In this document: positions 47,780 to 56,794 of the stretch, piece by piece
Layout of the letters: each line of letters begins with the position of its first letter
Numbering within the stretch: position 1 is the stretch's first letter
NCBI GenBank assembly: GCA_016745315.1
Contig: CP066886.1
Span: 2,449,501 to 2,513,500, forward strand
From: Arthrospira sp. PCC 9108
GTDB taxonomy: Bacteria; Cyanobacteriota; Cyanobacteriia; Cyanobacteriales; Microcoleaceae
DNA length: 64,000 nt
Reading direction: 5' to 3'
Program-made: the position numbers and the translations under genes
Notes under the pieces: model-generated
What the model was told of the DNA's origin: nothing
The model's database searches: none
What the model saw: the letters and a program-made list of their open reading frames with translations, nothing else

Positions 47780-48160
47780 TCGCCTGTCCGTGACGGCGGC
47801 GATGGGGATGTAGGCGGTTCGCAGTCCTAAACACGGCGAACTAGCGTAGCCAAATTAAGTACGGAGAACCATCTACCCAAGGAAGTATTCTAGTATCGGA
47901 GTCATCCCTGCACAGTAAGTCACTACTGCTATGCTGGCCGCCTGCCTAAACAACTGACAAGTAATGGGAAGATGCAGAGCGTAGCTATATGGCTAGGCGA
48001 TCGACTCGGAAACCAAAAAACCAAAGTAAGCCCAATAGCTGCCAAGGCTGGAGGGCTTAGAGGGATACTTGAATGTCCCGCTGTCCCCCATTTGAGGGTA
48101 GACAGGAATCCCCATAGTTTTAGTATTGGGGAGGTTCAAGCACAACTATGTCTTTATGAG
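47780..48160 (+). ncRNA. Unassigned structured region, candidate RNA between rbp and a small gene
   Basis: About 400 bp without a convincing gene holds at least four good hairpins on the plus strand: GTTCGC/GCGAAC (47817-47841), CAGTA/TACTG (47913-47928), CTGTCCCC/GGGTAGACAG (48081-48105) and CCCCATA/TATTGGGG (48110-48131). The last ends about 26 bp before the ribosome-binding site of the next gene. No T-run follows any of them, so they are not simple terminators. I do not recognise a known riboswitch, 6S, RNase P, SRP or tmRNA signature. It may be a leader of the downstream gene or an independent RNA. Confidence 0.4.
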
Positions 48161-48169
48161 GTAATCGTG

Positions 48170-48343
48170 ATGGCCAAGCGTCGTAATTTAAAAAAAGAAA
48201 AGGCTGAACGCAACCTGGCCAATGCACGCCAGTATCGTAAGAGATTCAACCCCCACTCATCTCGTAATAAGCGCTTCAACCGCAACGATCGCCCGTCTGA
48301 GGGTGAACAAACATCTTCAGAGCAAGATTCTAAGGCTGAGTAG
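48170..48343 (+). CDS. Small basic conserved protein, function unknown
   Basis: The 57-residue protein starts MAKRRNLKKEKAERNLANAR and is very basic in its first 45 residues, with an acidic tail (SEGEQTSSEQDSKAE). The ATG at 48170 follows GAGGT at a proper distance and is preferred over an upstream in-frame start at 47972, whose added residues fall in the structured region and have no coding character. The Lys/Arg-rich body suggests nucleic-acid or ribosome binding; this is inference. A terminator follows at 48465. Confidence 0.7.
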   Translation: MAKRRNLKKEKAERNLANARQYRKRFNPHSSRNKRFNRNDRPSEGEQTSSEQDSKAE

Positions 48344-48464
48344 GTGATTAGGTTGGTGATAACAACAGTTATACAAATAACTTTGATTGTTGATCACGCT
48401 TCCCAAATGTATTGGAAAGCCCAGTTTAAACCTGATTGTTTGGACAAGTTTACCGACTAACTTA

Positions 48465-48498
48465 AACCCTTCCCTAATCCTTGGGGGAGGGTTGTTTT
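48465..48498 (+). terminator. Rho-independent terminator-like hairpin
   Basis: AACCCTTCCC (48465-48474) pairs with GGGGGAGGGTT (48483-48493) with one mismatch and is followed by GTTTTG. It closes the rbp/small-protein region. Confidence 0.75.
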
Positions 48499-48533
48499 GT
48501 AGGTGATGATTTTGAAAATTGAGGCAAAAATCA

Positions 48534-48860
48534 ATGAAAGCTAAACTCTATGATAGAATTGAAACCGTAATAGAAATAAAAGCCCATTTTGGTCGCCAAA
48601 TTATCCCCAAGGGAACCGTAGGAACCGTTGTAGAGTGTTATCAAAATCCCCAAGAAAGTTATTCAGTAGACTTAACTATGGGGGGTGAGTATGAAAACCT
48701 GATTCTTAACCCGGAACAATTTATGGTGATGGGAGAAACCTCTGATGAAAGTAATTTAGGCACTCTCTTTGGCGGGACTAAATACGAAGTACCCCAAGCG
48801 GTTTTAGATGCTTCTGTAGCGCCCCAATCTCAGCCAGATTCGCCAGAATTAAAGGTATAA
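48534..48860 (+). CDS. DUF4926-like small protein
   Basis: The 108-residue protein starts MKAKLYDRIETVIEIKAHFG, with IIPKGTVGTVVECYQNPQESYSVDL typical of the DUF4926 beta-barrel-like family. The ATG at 48534 has GAGG 10 bp upstream; a TTG 15 bp earlier is less likely. The C-terminal ~40 residues are unrelated to the domain and Ser/Pro-rich. The function is unknown; some homologues sit beside toxin-antitoxin genes, but no partner is seen here. Confidence 0.7.
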   Translation: MKAKLYDRIETVIEIKAHFGRQIIPKGTVGTVVECYQNPQESYSVDLTMGGEYENLILNPEQFMVMGETSDESNLGTLFGGTKYEVPQAVLDASVAPQSQPDSPELKV

Positions 48861-48890
48861 TAAAACTGCACTGATAATCTAGTCATAATC

Positions 48891-50480
48891 ATGAAGTGGG
48901 CTGTACGCTTGTATGGGGTTTTATTTGTGGGGGCAATTTTTCTAGGAATTGCCTTTCATGATTCTTTGGTAAAATCACAGGATTTTAGCCTAAGATTATT
49001 ACATACAAACGACCATCATGCTCGCTTAGAATCGGTGGAAGTTGGGGATAATTTATTAGGTGGTATTGCGCGACGAAAAGCCCTAATTGATACACTGCGG
49101 GCTGAGAATGAAACCGCAACCCTATTGCTAGATGCGGGGGATATTTTCCAGGGAACTCTGTATTTTAATAAGTATTTAGGTCAAGCAGATGTTCCCTTTT
49201 ATAATCAAATGAATTATGCGGCTGTGGCGATCGGAAATCATGAATTTGACCGAGGACAGGAAACCTTAGCGGAGTTTATTAGAAGTTCGGCGTTTCCGAT
49301 GATTTCCTCTAATCTGGAAATTGATGTCACCTCACCGCTGTCTGATTTAATCGAATCTTGGATTATTGTTCATGTTAATGGTGAACAAATAGGTATTTTC
49401 GGGTTAACGACACCAGACACGGAGATTTTGTCTAGTCCTGGGGAAGGTATTAAGTTTATTGATCCGATCGCCGCTGCCAAAAAAACAGTTAAAATTCTCA
49501 GAGGTCGTGGTGTCAATAAAATCATCGCCCTGACTCATTTAGGTATTTATGAGGATATTAAATTAGCTCAACAAGTGGATGGAGTTGATCTAATTGTGGG
49601 CGGACATTCCCACACTCCCCTAGGAAATATACCAGGGGCGACTCAACCTTATCCTTTGGTGGAAACTTCCCCTAATGGGGATAATGTGTTAGTGGTGACT
49701 GATTGGGAATGGGGGAAATATTTAGGGGATTTACAAGTTGTTTTTGATGGTAGAGGTCATCTAATATCTTGGGCGGGTTCTCCTCATGCTGTGGATGAAA
49801 GTATTATTCCTGACCCAGATTTTGAAGCGCAATTGCAAGTTTTCCAAGCACCCCTGGAAGAATTACGAAATCAAGTTATTGGTGAAACTGATACTTTACT
49901 AGATGGCGATCGCCGAAATATTCGCTCGATTGAGACCAACTTAGGAAATCTAATTGCTGATGCAATTCTGGCAAAAATGCAGCCAGACGGTGCGGAAATA
50001 GCGATTATTAATGGGGGCGGAATTCGAGCCAGCATTCCGGCGGGTAAGATCACCCTTGGTCAAGTTATGGAAGTTCTCCCCTTCGGAAATACGATCGCTC
50101 GTTGTGACTTAACCGGAAATCAGATTAAACAACTGTTAGAACATGGTGTTAGTAGAGTAGAAAAGGGAGAGGGAAGTTTTCCGCAAGTGTCTGGAATTCA
50201 ACTGATGTGGAATCCAGAAGCGCCCATAGGTTCGCGGATTATGTCAGTTAATGTCACCAGTCCTGATGGTAGCATGAAACCCCTAGAAGATGGTGTGAGT
50301 TATCGGGTAGTTACCAACACTTTTTTAATGACAGGCGGCGATGGTTACGAAATTTTCAAACAGTCTAAAAATCAGATAGATACTGGTTTTTTACTGTCAG
50401 ATGTTGTGGCTGATTATATAAGCGATCGCCCCCTGATTAACCCCCCAGTAGGCGATCGTATCATCAAAGCACCTCTTTAA
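48891..50480 (+). CDS. Secreted 5'-nucleotidase / UDP-sugar hydrolase family
   Basis: The 529-residue protein has a signal peptide (LYGVLFVGAIFLGIAF). A metallophosphatase domain follows with LLHTNDHHARLE, LLDAGDIFQGT, GNHEFDRG, THLG and GGHSHTPLG. The C-terminal 5'-nucleotidase domain (~330-520) has NGGGIRASIPAG, LGQVMEVLPFGN and TGGDGYEIF. All dinuclear metal ligands of the family are present. It should hydrolyse nucleotides in the periplasm to supply nucleosides and phosphate; the precise substrate range is not predictable. Confidence 0.93.
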   Translation: MKWAVRLYGVLFVGAIFLGIAFHDSLVKSQDFSLRLLHTNDHHARLESVEVGDNLLGGIARRKALIDTLRAENETATLLLDAGDIFQGTLYFNKYLGQADVPFYNQMNYAAVAIGNHEFDRGQETLAEFIRSSAFPMISSNLEIDVTSPLSDLIESWIIVHVNGEQIGIFGLTTPDTEILSSPGEGIKFIDPIAAAKKTVKILRGRGVNKIIALTHLGIYEDIKLAQQVDGVDLIVGGHSHTPLGNIPGATQPYPLVETSPNGDNVLVVTDWEWGKYLGDLQVVFDGRGHLISWAGSPHAVDESIIPDPDFEAQLQVFQAPLEELRNQVIGETDTLLDGDRRNIRSIETNLGNLIADAILAKMQPDGAEIAIINGGGIRASIPAGKITLGQVMEVLPFGNTIARCDLTGNQIKQLLEHGVSRVEKGEGSFPQVSGIQLMWNPEAPIGSRIMSVNVTSPDGSMKPLEDGVSYRVVTNTFLMTGGDGYEIFKQSKNQIDTGFLLSDVVADYISDRPLINPPVGDRIIKAPL

Positions 50481-50485
50481 CCTTA

Positions 50486-51604
50486 CTACAACCCTTCTAA
50501 AATAGGTGTTGACACAAAATTACTGAAAGCAAACTCACCCACAGCGTGCCACTGTCGGATGTTATCTCGAAACTCTTTCCAGGGTTCATAAATATCTCGG
50601 AAAGAGGAATTTATACTAGCCATATCCTCCAGTAAATCCGTAGTTGCAGCCAAAGAAGCCTGTAAAATTTCTGGGCTAAAAGCCTTTAACTGAGTCCCTC
50701 CATCAATCAACCTTTTCAACGCTTGAGGGTTTTGCACATCATACTTAGCTAAAGTTTGAATATTAGCCGCCGACGCGGCTGTTTTCAGAATTTCCTGATA
50801 CTCCGTCGGCAACCTATTCCAAGCCACCAAATTAATCTGTAAATCAAAACTAGATCCCGGTTCCCACCAACCCGGATAATAGTATAACCTCGCCGCATTA
50901 TTTAAGCCTAACTTTTCATCATCATAGGGACCAACAAACTCCGCCGCATCAATAGCCCCCCTTTCCAAAGCCAGGAAAATTTCTCCTCCCGGTAAAACCT
51001 GAACATTCACCCCCAACCGGGAGAGAACCTCCCCACCTAAGCCAGGAATCCGCATTTTTAAACCATTCAAATCAGCGATATTATTTACTTCTCTTTTAAA
51101 CCACCCCCCCATCTGAGCCCCAGAATTTCCGGCCGGAAAAGCAATAGTATTAAAATCGGCATATAGCTTATTCATCGCCTCAATACCGCCGCCATGATAT
51201 AGCCAAGCCATCTGTTGCTGCGTATTAAGTCCGAAGGGAACACAAGTGCCAAAAGTCAAAGCCGGGTTTTTACCAATGTAGTAATAACTCGCCGTGTGGC
51301 CACATTCGACAGTCCCCTGTTGAATAGCATCCAACACCTGTAACCCCGGCACAATTTCCCCCGCCGCAAAAGTTTGTATAGTAAATCTTCCGTCTGTTAG
51401 TTTACTGACCAATTCCGCGATGAGTTCAGCAGCGCCATATAGCGTATCTAGGGAAGTTGGCCAACTTGTAGCCATTTTCCAGCGTACCCGTGGTAAAGAG
51501 TCACTTTGAACAGCCGGACCCGTATTTTGGGGACTACAGGCAGCCAAGGCGGCGGCGGTGGCCACTCCAGTGGCAGCATAACCGAGGATATTTCGACGTT
51601 TCAT
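50486..51604 (-). CDS. TRAP transporter solute-binding protein (DctP family), lipoprotein-like
   Basis: The 372-residue protein has an N-terminus MKRRNILGYAATGVATAAALAAC. It has two arginines and a lipobox-like LAAC, so export by Tat with lipid attachment is possible. The mature part is a DctP fold (WPTSLDTLYGAAELIAELV, LKMRIPGLGGEVLSRLGVNVQVLPGGEIFLALERGAIDAAEFVGPYDD) resembling the 2-oxo-acid/amino-acid TRAP group. The usual membrane subunits DctQ and DctM are not adjacent, so it acts with an unlinked permease or alone. It converges with the 5'-nucleotidase gene (5 bp apart). Confidence 0.9.
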   Translation of the reverse strand: MKRRNILGYAATGVATAAALAACSPQNTGPAVQSDSLPRVRWKMATSWPTSLDTLYGAAELIAELVSKLTDGRFTIQTFAAGEIVPGLQVLDAIQQGTVECGHTASYYYIGKNPALTFGTCVPFGLNTQQQMAWLYHGGGIEAMNKLYADFNTIAFPAGNSGAQMGGWFKREVNNIADLNGLKMRIPGLGGEVLSRLGVNVQVLPGGEIFLALERGAIDAAEFVGPYDDEKLGLNNAARLYYYPGWWEPGSSFDLQINLVAWNRLPTEYQEILKTAASAANIQTLAKYDVQNPQALKRLIDGGTQLKAFSPEILQASLAATTDLLEDMASINSSFRDIYEPWKEFRDNIRQWHAVGEFAFSNFVSTPILEGL

Positions 51605-51892
51605 AATTTTTGCTTACTTTCGGTGAGAGAAATTAGGCCAGTGGGCTTGAGTATTTCATCTAATTTTAAACCCAACGGGTTCACTGAGCCAGTTTTGGCT
51701 GATATACCATATCACATAATTTAAAACTGTAACAATTTTTACATAATTTTGTATTTATAGATTTTTTTAAGTTATGGTACAGATATGAGGGAATCTAGCT
51801 GGGGATCAAGAAGTTGGTCAGAACAGATCGCTGTACTGTCTAGCTTCTGGCTTCAGCCTGAACAATGAATTAATAAAGAGGTTTAATAAATT

Positions 51893-53179
51893 ATGGTTGT
51901 ATCATCCCAGGTAACGACCACATCCCCAACTCCGGCTTATATTTGTCCATTCGATCGCACCTGTAGCTATTTAAACCAAGCGGCTGGGGAACTAGCCATG
52001 GACCCAAATATCTTGGTGATTTTAGAACATCCCCGGAAAGTCGTCACCGTTTCCATTCCGGTTAAATTAGACAATGGAAAAGTACAAATCCTCGCCGGAC
52101 ACCGGGTGCAGCACTGTGATGTCCTCGGTCCCTATAAAGGCGGAACCCGATATCATCCAACCGTTAATCTGGGAGAGTTGTCAGCCTTGGCGATGTTGAT
52201 GACCTGGAAATGTGCCCTATTAGGGATTCCCTACGGCGGCGCTAAAGGTGGCATTGCTATTGACCCGGCACAATATAGCCTAGGGGAACTTGAACGCCTC
52301 ACCCGTCGCTACACTAGCGAATTGATTAAAGATATTGGTCCGGCGATCGATATCCCTGCACCCGATATCGGCACATCCTCACGAGAAATGGCTTGGATGA
52401 TGGATACCTATTCTATGAATATGGGTCATGCTGTCTTAGGTGTCGTCACCGGAAAACCCCTATCTATTGGTGGTTCAAAAGGTCGAGATATGGCGACCGG
52501 ACGCGGGGTGATGATTACTGTCAGAGAAGCCTTATTAGAAAAAGGACAAACCCTAGAAGGTGTGACAATTGCTATTCAGGGATTCGGAAAAGTTGGCGGC
52601 GCGGCGGCACAGCTTCTTCACGAAGCAGGGGCTAACATTATTGCTGTTTCTGATGCCTTTGGCGGGGTTTTTGCGGATCATGGCTTGGATATTCCGGCTT
52701 TGCAATCTCATGTGAATAACCAGAAAACTGTTGTGGGTTTTCCTGGTAGCGATAGCATTAGCAATGCTGAATTACTCACCCTCCCCTGTGATGTTCTAAT
52801 TCCTGCTGCTTTGGAAGACCAAATTACTGAAGATAATGCCGATCGCATTCAGGCTAAATTAGTGGCAGAGGCTGCTAATGCGCCCATTACTCTCATAGCA
52901 GACCAAATACTGGAAAGGCGGGGGATTACTGTCTTACCAGATATCCTTGCTAATGCTGGTGGTGTGGTGGTTAGCTATCTTGAATGGGTACAAGGTCAGT
53001 CTTTCCTTTTCTGGGATGAAAAACGGGTTAATCGCGAAATGGAAAAACTACTCCGTAGTGCTTACCACCGCGTTAGCCAACATTCCCAACAGCGGTCTGT
53101 CTCTTTACGACTTGCTGCCTATACTCTCGGTGTCGGTCGGGTGGCACAAGCTATTAAGGATAGGGGACTCTATCCATAG
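51893..53179 (+). CDS. gdhA: Glutamate/Leu/Phe/Val dehydrogenase
   Basis: The 428-residue protein has the GDH catalytic region GPYKGGTRYHP and MTWKCALLGIPYGGAKGGIAIDP (substrate Lys residues), PAPDIGTSSREMAW, and the Rossmann motif IQGFGKVGGAAAQLL. It converts 2-oxoglutarate and ammonia to glutamate or the reverse; the coenzyme cannot be read with confidence. Length and motifs are normal. The 67-bp hairpin array begins 53 bp after its stop. Confidence 0.92.
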   Translation: MVVSSQVTTTSPTPAYICPFDRTCSYLNQAAGELAMDPNILVILEHPRKVVTVSIPVKLDNGKVQILAGHRVQHCDVLGPYKGGTRYHPTVNLGELSALAMLMTWKCALLGIPYGGAKGGIAIDPAQYSLGELERLTRRYTSELIKDIGPAIDIPAPDIGTSSREMAWMMDTYSMNMGHAVLGVVTGKPLSIGGSKGRDMATGRGVMITVREALLEKGQTLEGVTIAIQGFGKVGGAAAQLLHEAGANIIAVSDAFGGVFADHGLDIPALQSHVNNQKTVVGFPGSDSISNAELLTLPCDVLIPAALEDQITEDNADRIQAKLVAEAANAPITLIADQILERRGITVLPDILANAGGVVVSYLEWVQGQSFLFWDEKRVNREMEKLLRSAYHRVSQHSQQRSVSLRLAAYTLGVGRVAQAIKDRGLYP

Positions 53180-53231
53180 GAATAATTGATCATTATTCCT
53201 CTATTTCCCCCTGGTAGACGGCGATCATGTA

Positions 53232-54165
53232 GGGGCGGGTTCTGCTGTTAATTAATCGAACCACCAGAAGATTAATAAACCCGCCCTCTCTCTCTGTTTC
53301 GGCGGGTTCTGCTGTTAATTAATCGAACCACCAGAAGATTAATAAACCCGCCCTCTCTCTCTGTTTCGGCGGGTTCTGCTGTTAATTAATCGAACCACCA
53401 GAAGATTAATAAACCCGCCCTCTCTCTCTGTTTCGGCGGGTTCTGCTGTTAATTAATCGAACCACCAGAAGATTAATAAACCCGCCCTCTCTCTCTGTTT
53501 CGGCGGGTTCTGCTGTTAATTAATCGGACCACCAGAAGATTAATAAACCCGCCCGCCCTCTCTGTTTCGGCGGGTTCTGCTGTTAATTAATCGGACCACC
53601 AGAAGATTAATAAACCCGCCCTCTCTCTCTGTTTCGGCGGGTTCTGCTGTTAATTAATCGAACCACCAGAAGATTAATAAACCCGCCCTCTCTCTCTGTT
53701 TCGGCGGGTTCTGCTGTTAATTAATCGGACCACCAGAAGATTAATAAACCCGCCCTCTCTCTCTGTTTCGGCGGGTTCTGCTGTTAATTAATCGGACCAC
53801 CAGAAGATTAATAAACCCGCCCTCTCTCTCTGTTTCGGCGGGTTCTGCTGTTAATTAATCGGACCACCAGAAGATTAATAAACCCGCCCGCCCTCTCTGT
53901 TTCGGCGGGTTCTGCTGTTAATTAATCGGACCACCAGAAGATTAATAAACCCGCCCTCTCTCTCTGTTTCGGCGGGTTCTGCTGTTAATTAATCGGACCA
54001 CCAGAAGATTAATAAACCCGCCCTCTCTCTCTGTTTCGGCGGGTTCTGCTGTTAATTAATCGGACCACCAGAAGATTAATAAACCCGCCCGCCCTCTCTG
54101 TTTCGGCGGGTTCTGCTGTTAATTAATCGGACCACCAGAAGATTAATAAACCCGCCCTCTGGGGA
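53232..54165. repeat. Fourteen 67-bp tandem hairpin repeats
   Basis: Units repeat with an exact 67-bp period from 53237 to the last at 54108. Each forms a hairpin with GGCGGGTT paired to AACCCGCC and an inner TTAATTAATC/GATTAATAA pairing around a GACCACCAGA-like loop. Two variants alternate at one loop position (AATCGAACC and AATCGGACC) and in the spacer (CCTCTCTCTCTG and CCGCCCTCTCTG), always preserving length. The core matches the hairpin inserted at 1661-1723. The array follows gdhA directly. Confidence 0.95.
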
Positions 54166-54520
54166 GAGAGGGGGAATGCACATAATGGCGTTTTTGTCAA
54201 TAGCTGGAAAAAGAGCGATCGCTTTTTGGCGAAAAACTCGTGCATCGTGAATTTAATATTTTGGTGAGAGAATAACTTTAATCGCGATATAATCAGGGTT
54301 ATAGCGTCTATTTTTACGGCAAGACATGGGAAACCCTTGGGTGCGATTTATTTGATGGTATCACAACCCCTATAATCTCGTCAACTATTTGCGAGGGATT
54401 AGCAATAAAAACTTATTAATTCTTAACAAACTTTGGAAGTTTAAATCTATTTGTTCGGAGAGATTATAAAAGTTTATCTTTAAGCCGAGTTTGAGGACAA
54501 TTGAAGAGGATAGAAATGGT
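54166..54520. other. Intergenic stretch without recognised gene
   Basis: Between the hairpin array and the right end of the tnpB element I see no supported gene, terminator or repeat. One HIP1 site (GCGATCGC) is near 54215, and the rest is AT-rich. Confidence 0.6.
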
Positions 54521-54527
54521 TGACACT

Positions 54528-54622
54528 CCCCAGCCTAAAGGCGTGGGGATTCTTCCTTCAACGACTCGACTTGCTCTGACAGGTTTGCACCAACCAAAGT
54601 AGCGGTCAAATCTCCAGAAGCG
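54528..54622 (-). ncRNA. Right-end hairpin; probable 3' part of the TnpB omega RNA
   Basis: In IS605 elements the guide (omega/re) RNA overlaps the 3' end of tnpB and the right end, with the guide taken from flanking DNA. Here the minus strand after the tnpB stop continues to a GCC-TAAA-GGC hairpin and then GTGTCAACC. If this end is the boundary, the guide would begin in the host sequence just beyond about 54522. The assignment follows family knowledge and position only. Confidence 0.5.
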
Positions 54623-55729
54623 TTAAGTTTCCGTATGCCCTACGGTACTTAAGGCAGCGTTCAGAATGTTGATGGCTGCGTTATAGTCTCTGTCTAACTC
54701 GCACCCACACTGACAAACATGGGTTCGAGTCGAGAGACTTTTCTTGACAACCGTGCCGCAGCTCGAGCATTTTTGAGAGGTATAGGCAGGGTTCACCGCT
54801 ACGGTAATCTTGCCGAATTTCACCCCAAAATACTCCAACCATTTCCTGAACTGATACCAAAGAGCATCATAAATCGACTTGGCCAGACAGTGGTTTCTCA
54901 CAATATTCTTAATCCTCAAATCTTCGTAGGCTACCAGATCGTTAGATTGGATTACGCAACGCGCCAGTCTCTTGGCGTGTTCTTCACGTTGCCGACTTAT
55001 TTTGAGGTGTGTTCGCCCGAGTCGATTAACGGCTTTTTTTCGGTTGGCAGAGCCTTTCTGTTTTTGGCTCACCCTTCGGTGAGCGCGTTTCAGCTTTTTC
55101 TCGGCGTTTCGGTAAAACCTCAGGTTCGGTTCGCTCTGTCCGTTTGAATCGGTGTAGAATTCCTTGAGTCCGACATCTAAACCCACGGTATTTCCTGATG
55201 GTTCGATTTCTTCTCGAACGTCTACTTTGACGCAAAACTGTGCGTAGTAGCCGTCGGCTCTACGAATCAGCCGAACCCGTTTGATTTGTTCTGTACCGTA
55301 AAACGCCAAATCCCAAGTTCCAATCAACTTGAGTCGTCCGATCGCTTTCTTGTCGGTAAAGACAATATGCTTAGGGTCGAGTAACTTCCAACCGGAGTTT
55401 TTGTACTCGACAGAACGACTGTTTTTCTTGAACCTAGGATATCCTTTCTTGCCGGGAACTTGCTGGCGGCAGTTTTCAAAAAAACGAGAAATTGAAGACC
55501 AAGCACGTTCGGCCGAAGCTTGACGAGCCGTACTGTTGAGTTCTCGAACCAAGTCATACTCTCGAGCAAGGACTCGACAGTATTTGTTAAGGTCGTATTT
55601 GTTAACACCTCGGTTGTCCATCCAATAGCGCAGTGCTTTGTTGCGAACGAATTGTGCGGTTCGGATCGCTTCGTCAATCGCTGCGTATTGGTGGGACTTC
55701 CCTTTAACTTTGAACTCGAGAACAAGCAT
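54623..55729 (-). CDS. tnpB: TnpB, RNA-guided nuclease of IS200/IS605 elements
   Basis: The 368-residue protein has the RuvC-like residues Asp185 (TVGLDVGLKEF), Glu269 (LVAYEDLRIKNI) and the DRDYNAAIN motif (346-354), plus a zinc finger (CSSC 321-324, CQCGC 339-343). The N-terminal helix-turn-helix and wedge region (IDEAIRTAQFVRNKALRYW) is complete. All catalytic positions are kept, so it is likely active. TnpB cleaves DNA matched by its omega RNA next to a short TAM and thereby retains the element at its site. The predicted start (55729) is 15 bp from the end of the neighbouring group II intron. Confidence 0.93.
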   Translation of the reverse strand: MLVLEFKVKGKSHQYAAIDEAIRTAQFVRNKALRYWMDNRGVNKYDLNKYCRVLAREYDLVRELNSTARQASAERAWSSISRFFENCRQQVPGKKGYPRFKKNSRSVEYKNSGWKLLDPKHIVFTDKKAIGRLKLIGTWDLAFYGTEQIKRVRLIRRADGYYAQFCVKVDVREEIEPSGNTVGLDVGLKEFYTDSNGQSEPNLRFYRNAEKKLKRAHRRVSQKQKGSANRKKAVNRLGRTHLKISRQREEHAKRLARCVIQSNDLVAYEDLRIKNIVRNHCLAKSIYDALWYQFRKWLEYFGVKFGKITVAVNPAYTSQKCSSCGTVVKKSLSTRTHVCQCGCELDRDYNAAINILNAALSTVGHTET

Positions 55730-55743
55730 GGCTCGAACAGACT

Positions 55744-56604
55744 GTTATGGTCGAAATGGAAGTCACCTTCCCCAACTCCAATACAAAACCGTGCTTGATA
55801 CTTTCACATCACACGGCTCCTGATGTGGATACCCCTTTTGACATCGGGAACAGGATAACAACTTCCGGCTTTGTGACTTCAACTTTTAGAGCTAAATACA
55901 ACATCGTAGTCTTTAAACTCGCTATCGTCGTAAACACTCCTAATTGTCGCCATCTCTATATCCACACCGTGACTAGTGGTCATATCCTAACCATTACAGT
56001 TAGGCATTGGCTTTCAGTCACATCCTTTCCCCTTAAAGGTATGCGCTTACACTTTCACTACTGTGCAGGTACATCCTACCACTGGAGAGCCTAAAAGGGG
56101 TTTAAACGTTCCGTTTATACGGGCATTCCATCTTTAGATTTGTCCTATCCACCGGGGTACTTTTAAAGGTCTGTGTAGGTGTTGCATAGAGAACCCTACT
56201 TTTCCCCTTGCTCTTTTGAACGTAGCGTGTCAACCTATTTCGCTACCTTAATAATGACGATGGTTCAAGCCGGACATTCGGTTTCCCTAATCATGGATGG
56301 TTGGCAGTGGTCGGATTATTGGGAATAGGTTTCCCTCACGCCTTCCGTTCCCCGCTTCAATCTGATGGGTTGTGATTCCCAAAACTGGGGGTGGCTATCG
56401 CCGTTACTCTCAACGCCCTGATTTCTCAGTTGGTTTATGACCTTGAGTTCCCTGCCTTGCTTAGATTTCTCCAAGCGTCGGGACATATAAACAGTTATGG
56501 GATGGTCAGGGTACGAGTCTTTTTTATTCCACCAAGGAGTGAAAGTCCCATTAGGAGGTTATTTCAGCCATTGCAGCCTTATTTAACTCCTAAACGTCTC
56601 GCAC
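55744..56604 (-). mobile_element. Compact ORF-less group II intron
   Basis: Read on the minus strand, the element starts with GTGCGAGACG at 56604, the same 5' end as the intron at 725. It runs through a domain I matching the other two copies (56420-56100), the GTGACTGAAAG segment near 56020, and domain V (55786-55819). It ends at CGACCATAAC (55753-55744). This 861-bp copy has a single 5' and a single 3' end and no maturase frame, so it shows the unrearranged structure of the multi-copy intron at 3533-6726. The maturase in the window is broken, so splicing would depend on one elsewhere. Confidence 0.82.
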
Positions 56605-56639
56605 CTATGCTGTTTACCATAGCACAAAATGCTTGGCTA

Positions 56640-56690
56640 AGTGAAAGCCGCCCTTCTAGGGCGGGGTTTGAGACCCATGATTTTTGATAA
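56640..56690 (+). other. CCGCCCT/AGGGCGG hairpin upstream of the intron
   Basis: A 7-bp stem (56648-56654 with 56658-56664) in GAAAGCCGCCCTTCTAGGGCGGGGTTTG resembles the right-end hairpins of cyanobacterial IS605-type elements. It may be a relic of another tnpB element or an unrelated terminator (GGGTTT on the plus strand). No gene is seen between 56605 and 56794. Confidence 0.4.
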
Positions 56691-56794
56691 ATTGGCGGTG
56701 GGTGGTTGTCTGTTGTCTGTTGGCTGTTGCTTGTTTGTGGCTAAAATCTCCTATGATAGGAGGGGCTGTGAAAAAAAATGCAAGAACTGATATT

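Larger units (their letters stand above)
54520..55729 (-). mobile_element. IS200/IS605-type element carrying only tnpB
   Basis: The element consists of tnpB and, after its stop, a right-end region with a subterminal hairpin CCCC-AGCC-TAAA-GGC-GT-GGGG (54528-54548) next to GTTGACACTCCCC, the usual form of IS605-type right ends in cyanobacteria. No tnpA is present, so it would move only with a transposase in trans. The left end is unclear because an intron boundary lies 15 bp upstream of the tnpB start. Confidence 0.7.

Noticed and set aside
47972..48169. N-terminal extension of the small basic protein
   Set aside because: The added 66 residues fall in the hairpin-rich region and have no coding signature; the ATG at 48170 has a proper ribosome-binding site.
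53232..54165. Possible CRISPR array
   Set aside because: The whole 67-bp unit repeats with no unique spacers, and no cas genes are in the window.
56684..56794. N-terminal extension of the ferredoxin
   Set aside because: The added 37 residues are hydrophobic and unlike ferredoxins. The ATG at 56795 starts the domain at the usual place.
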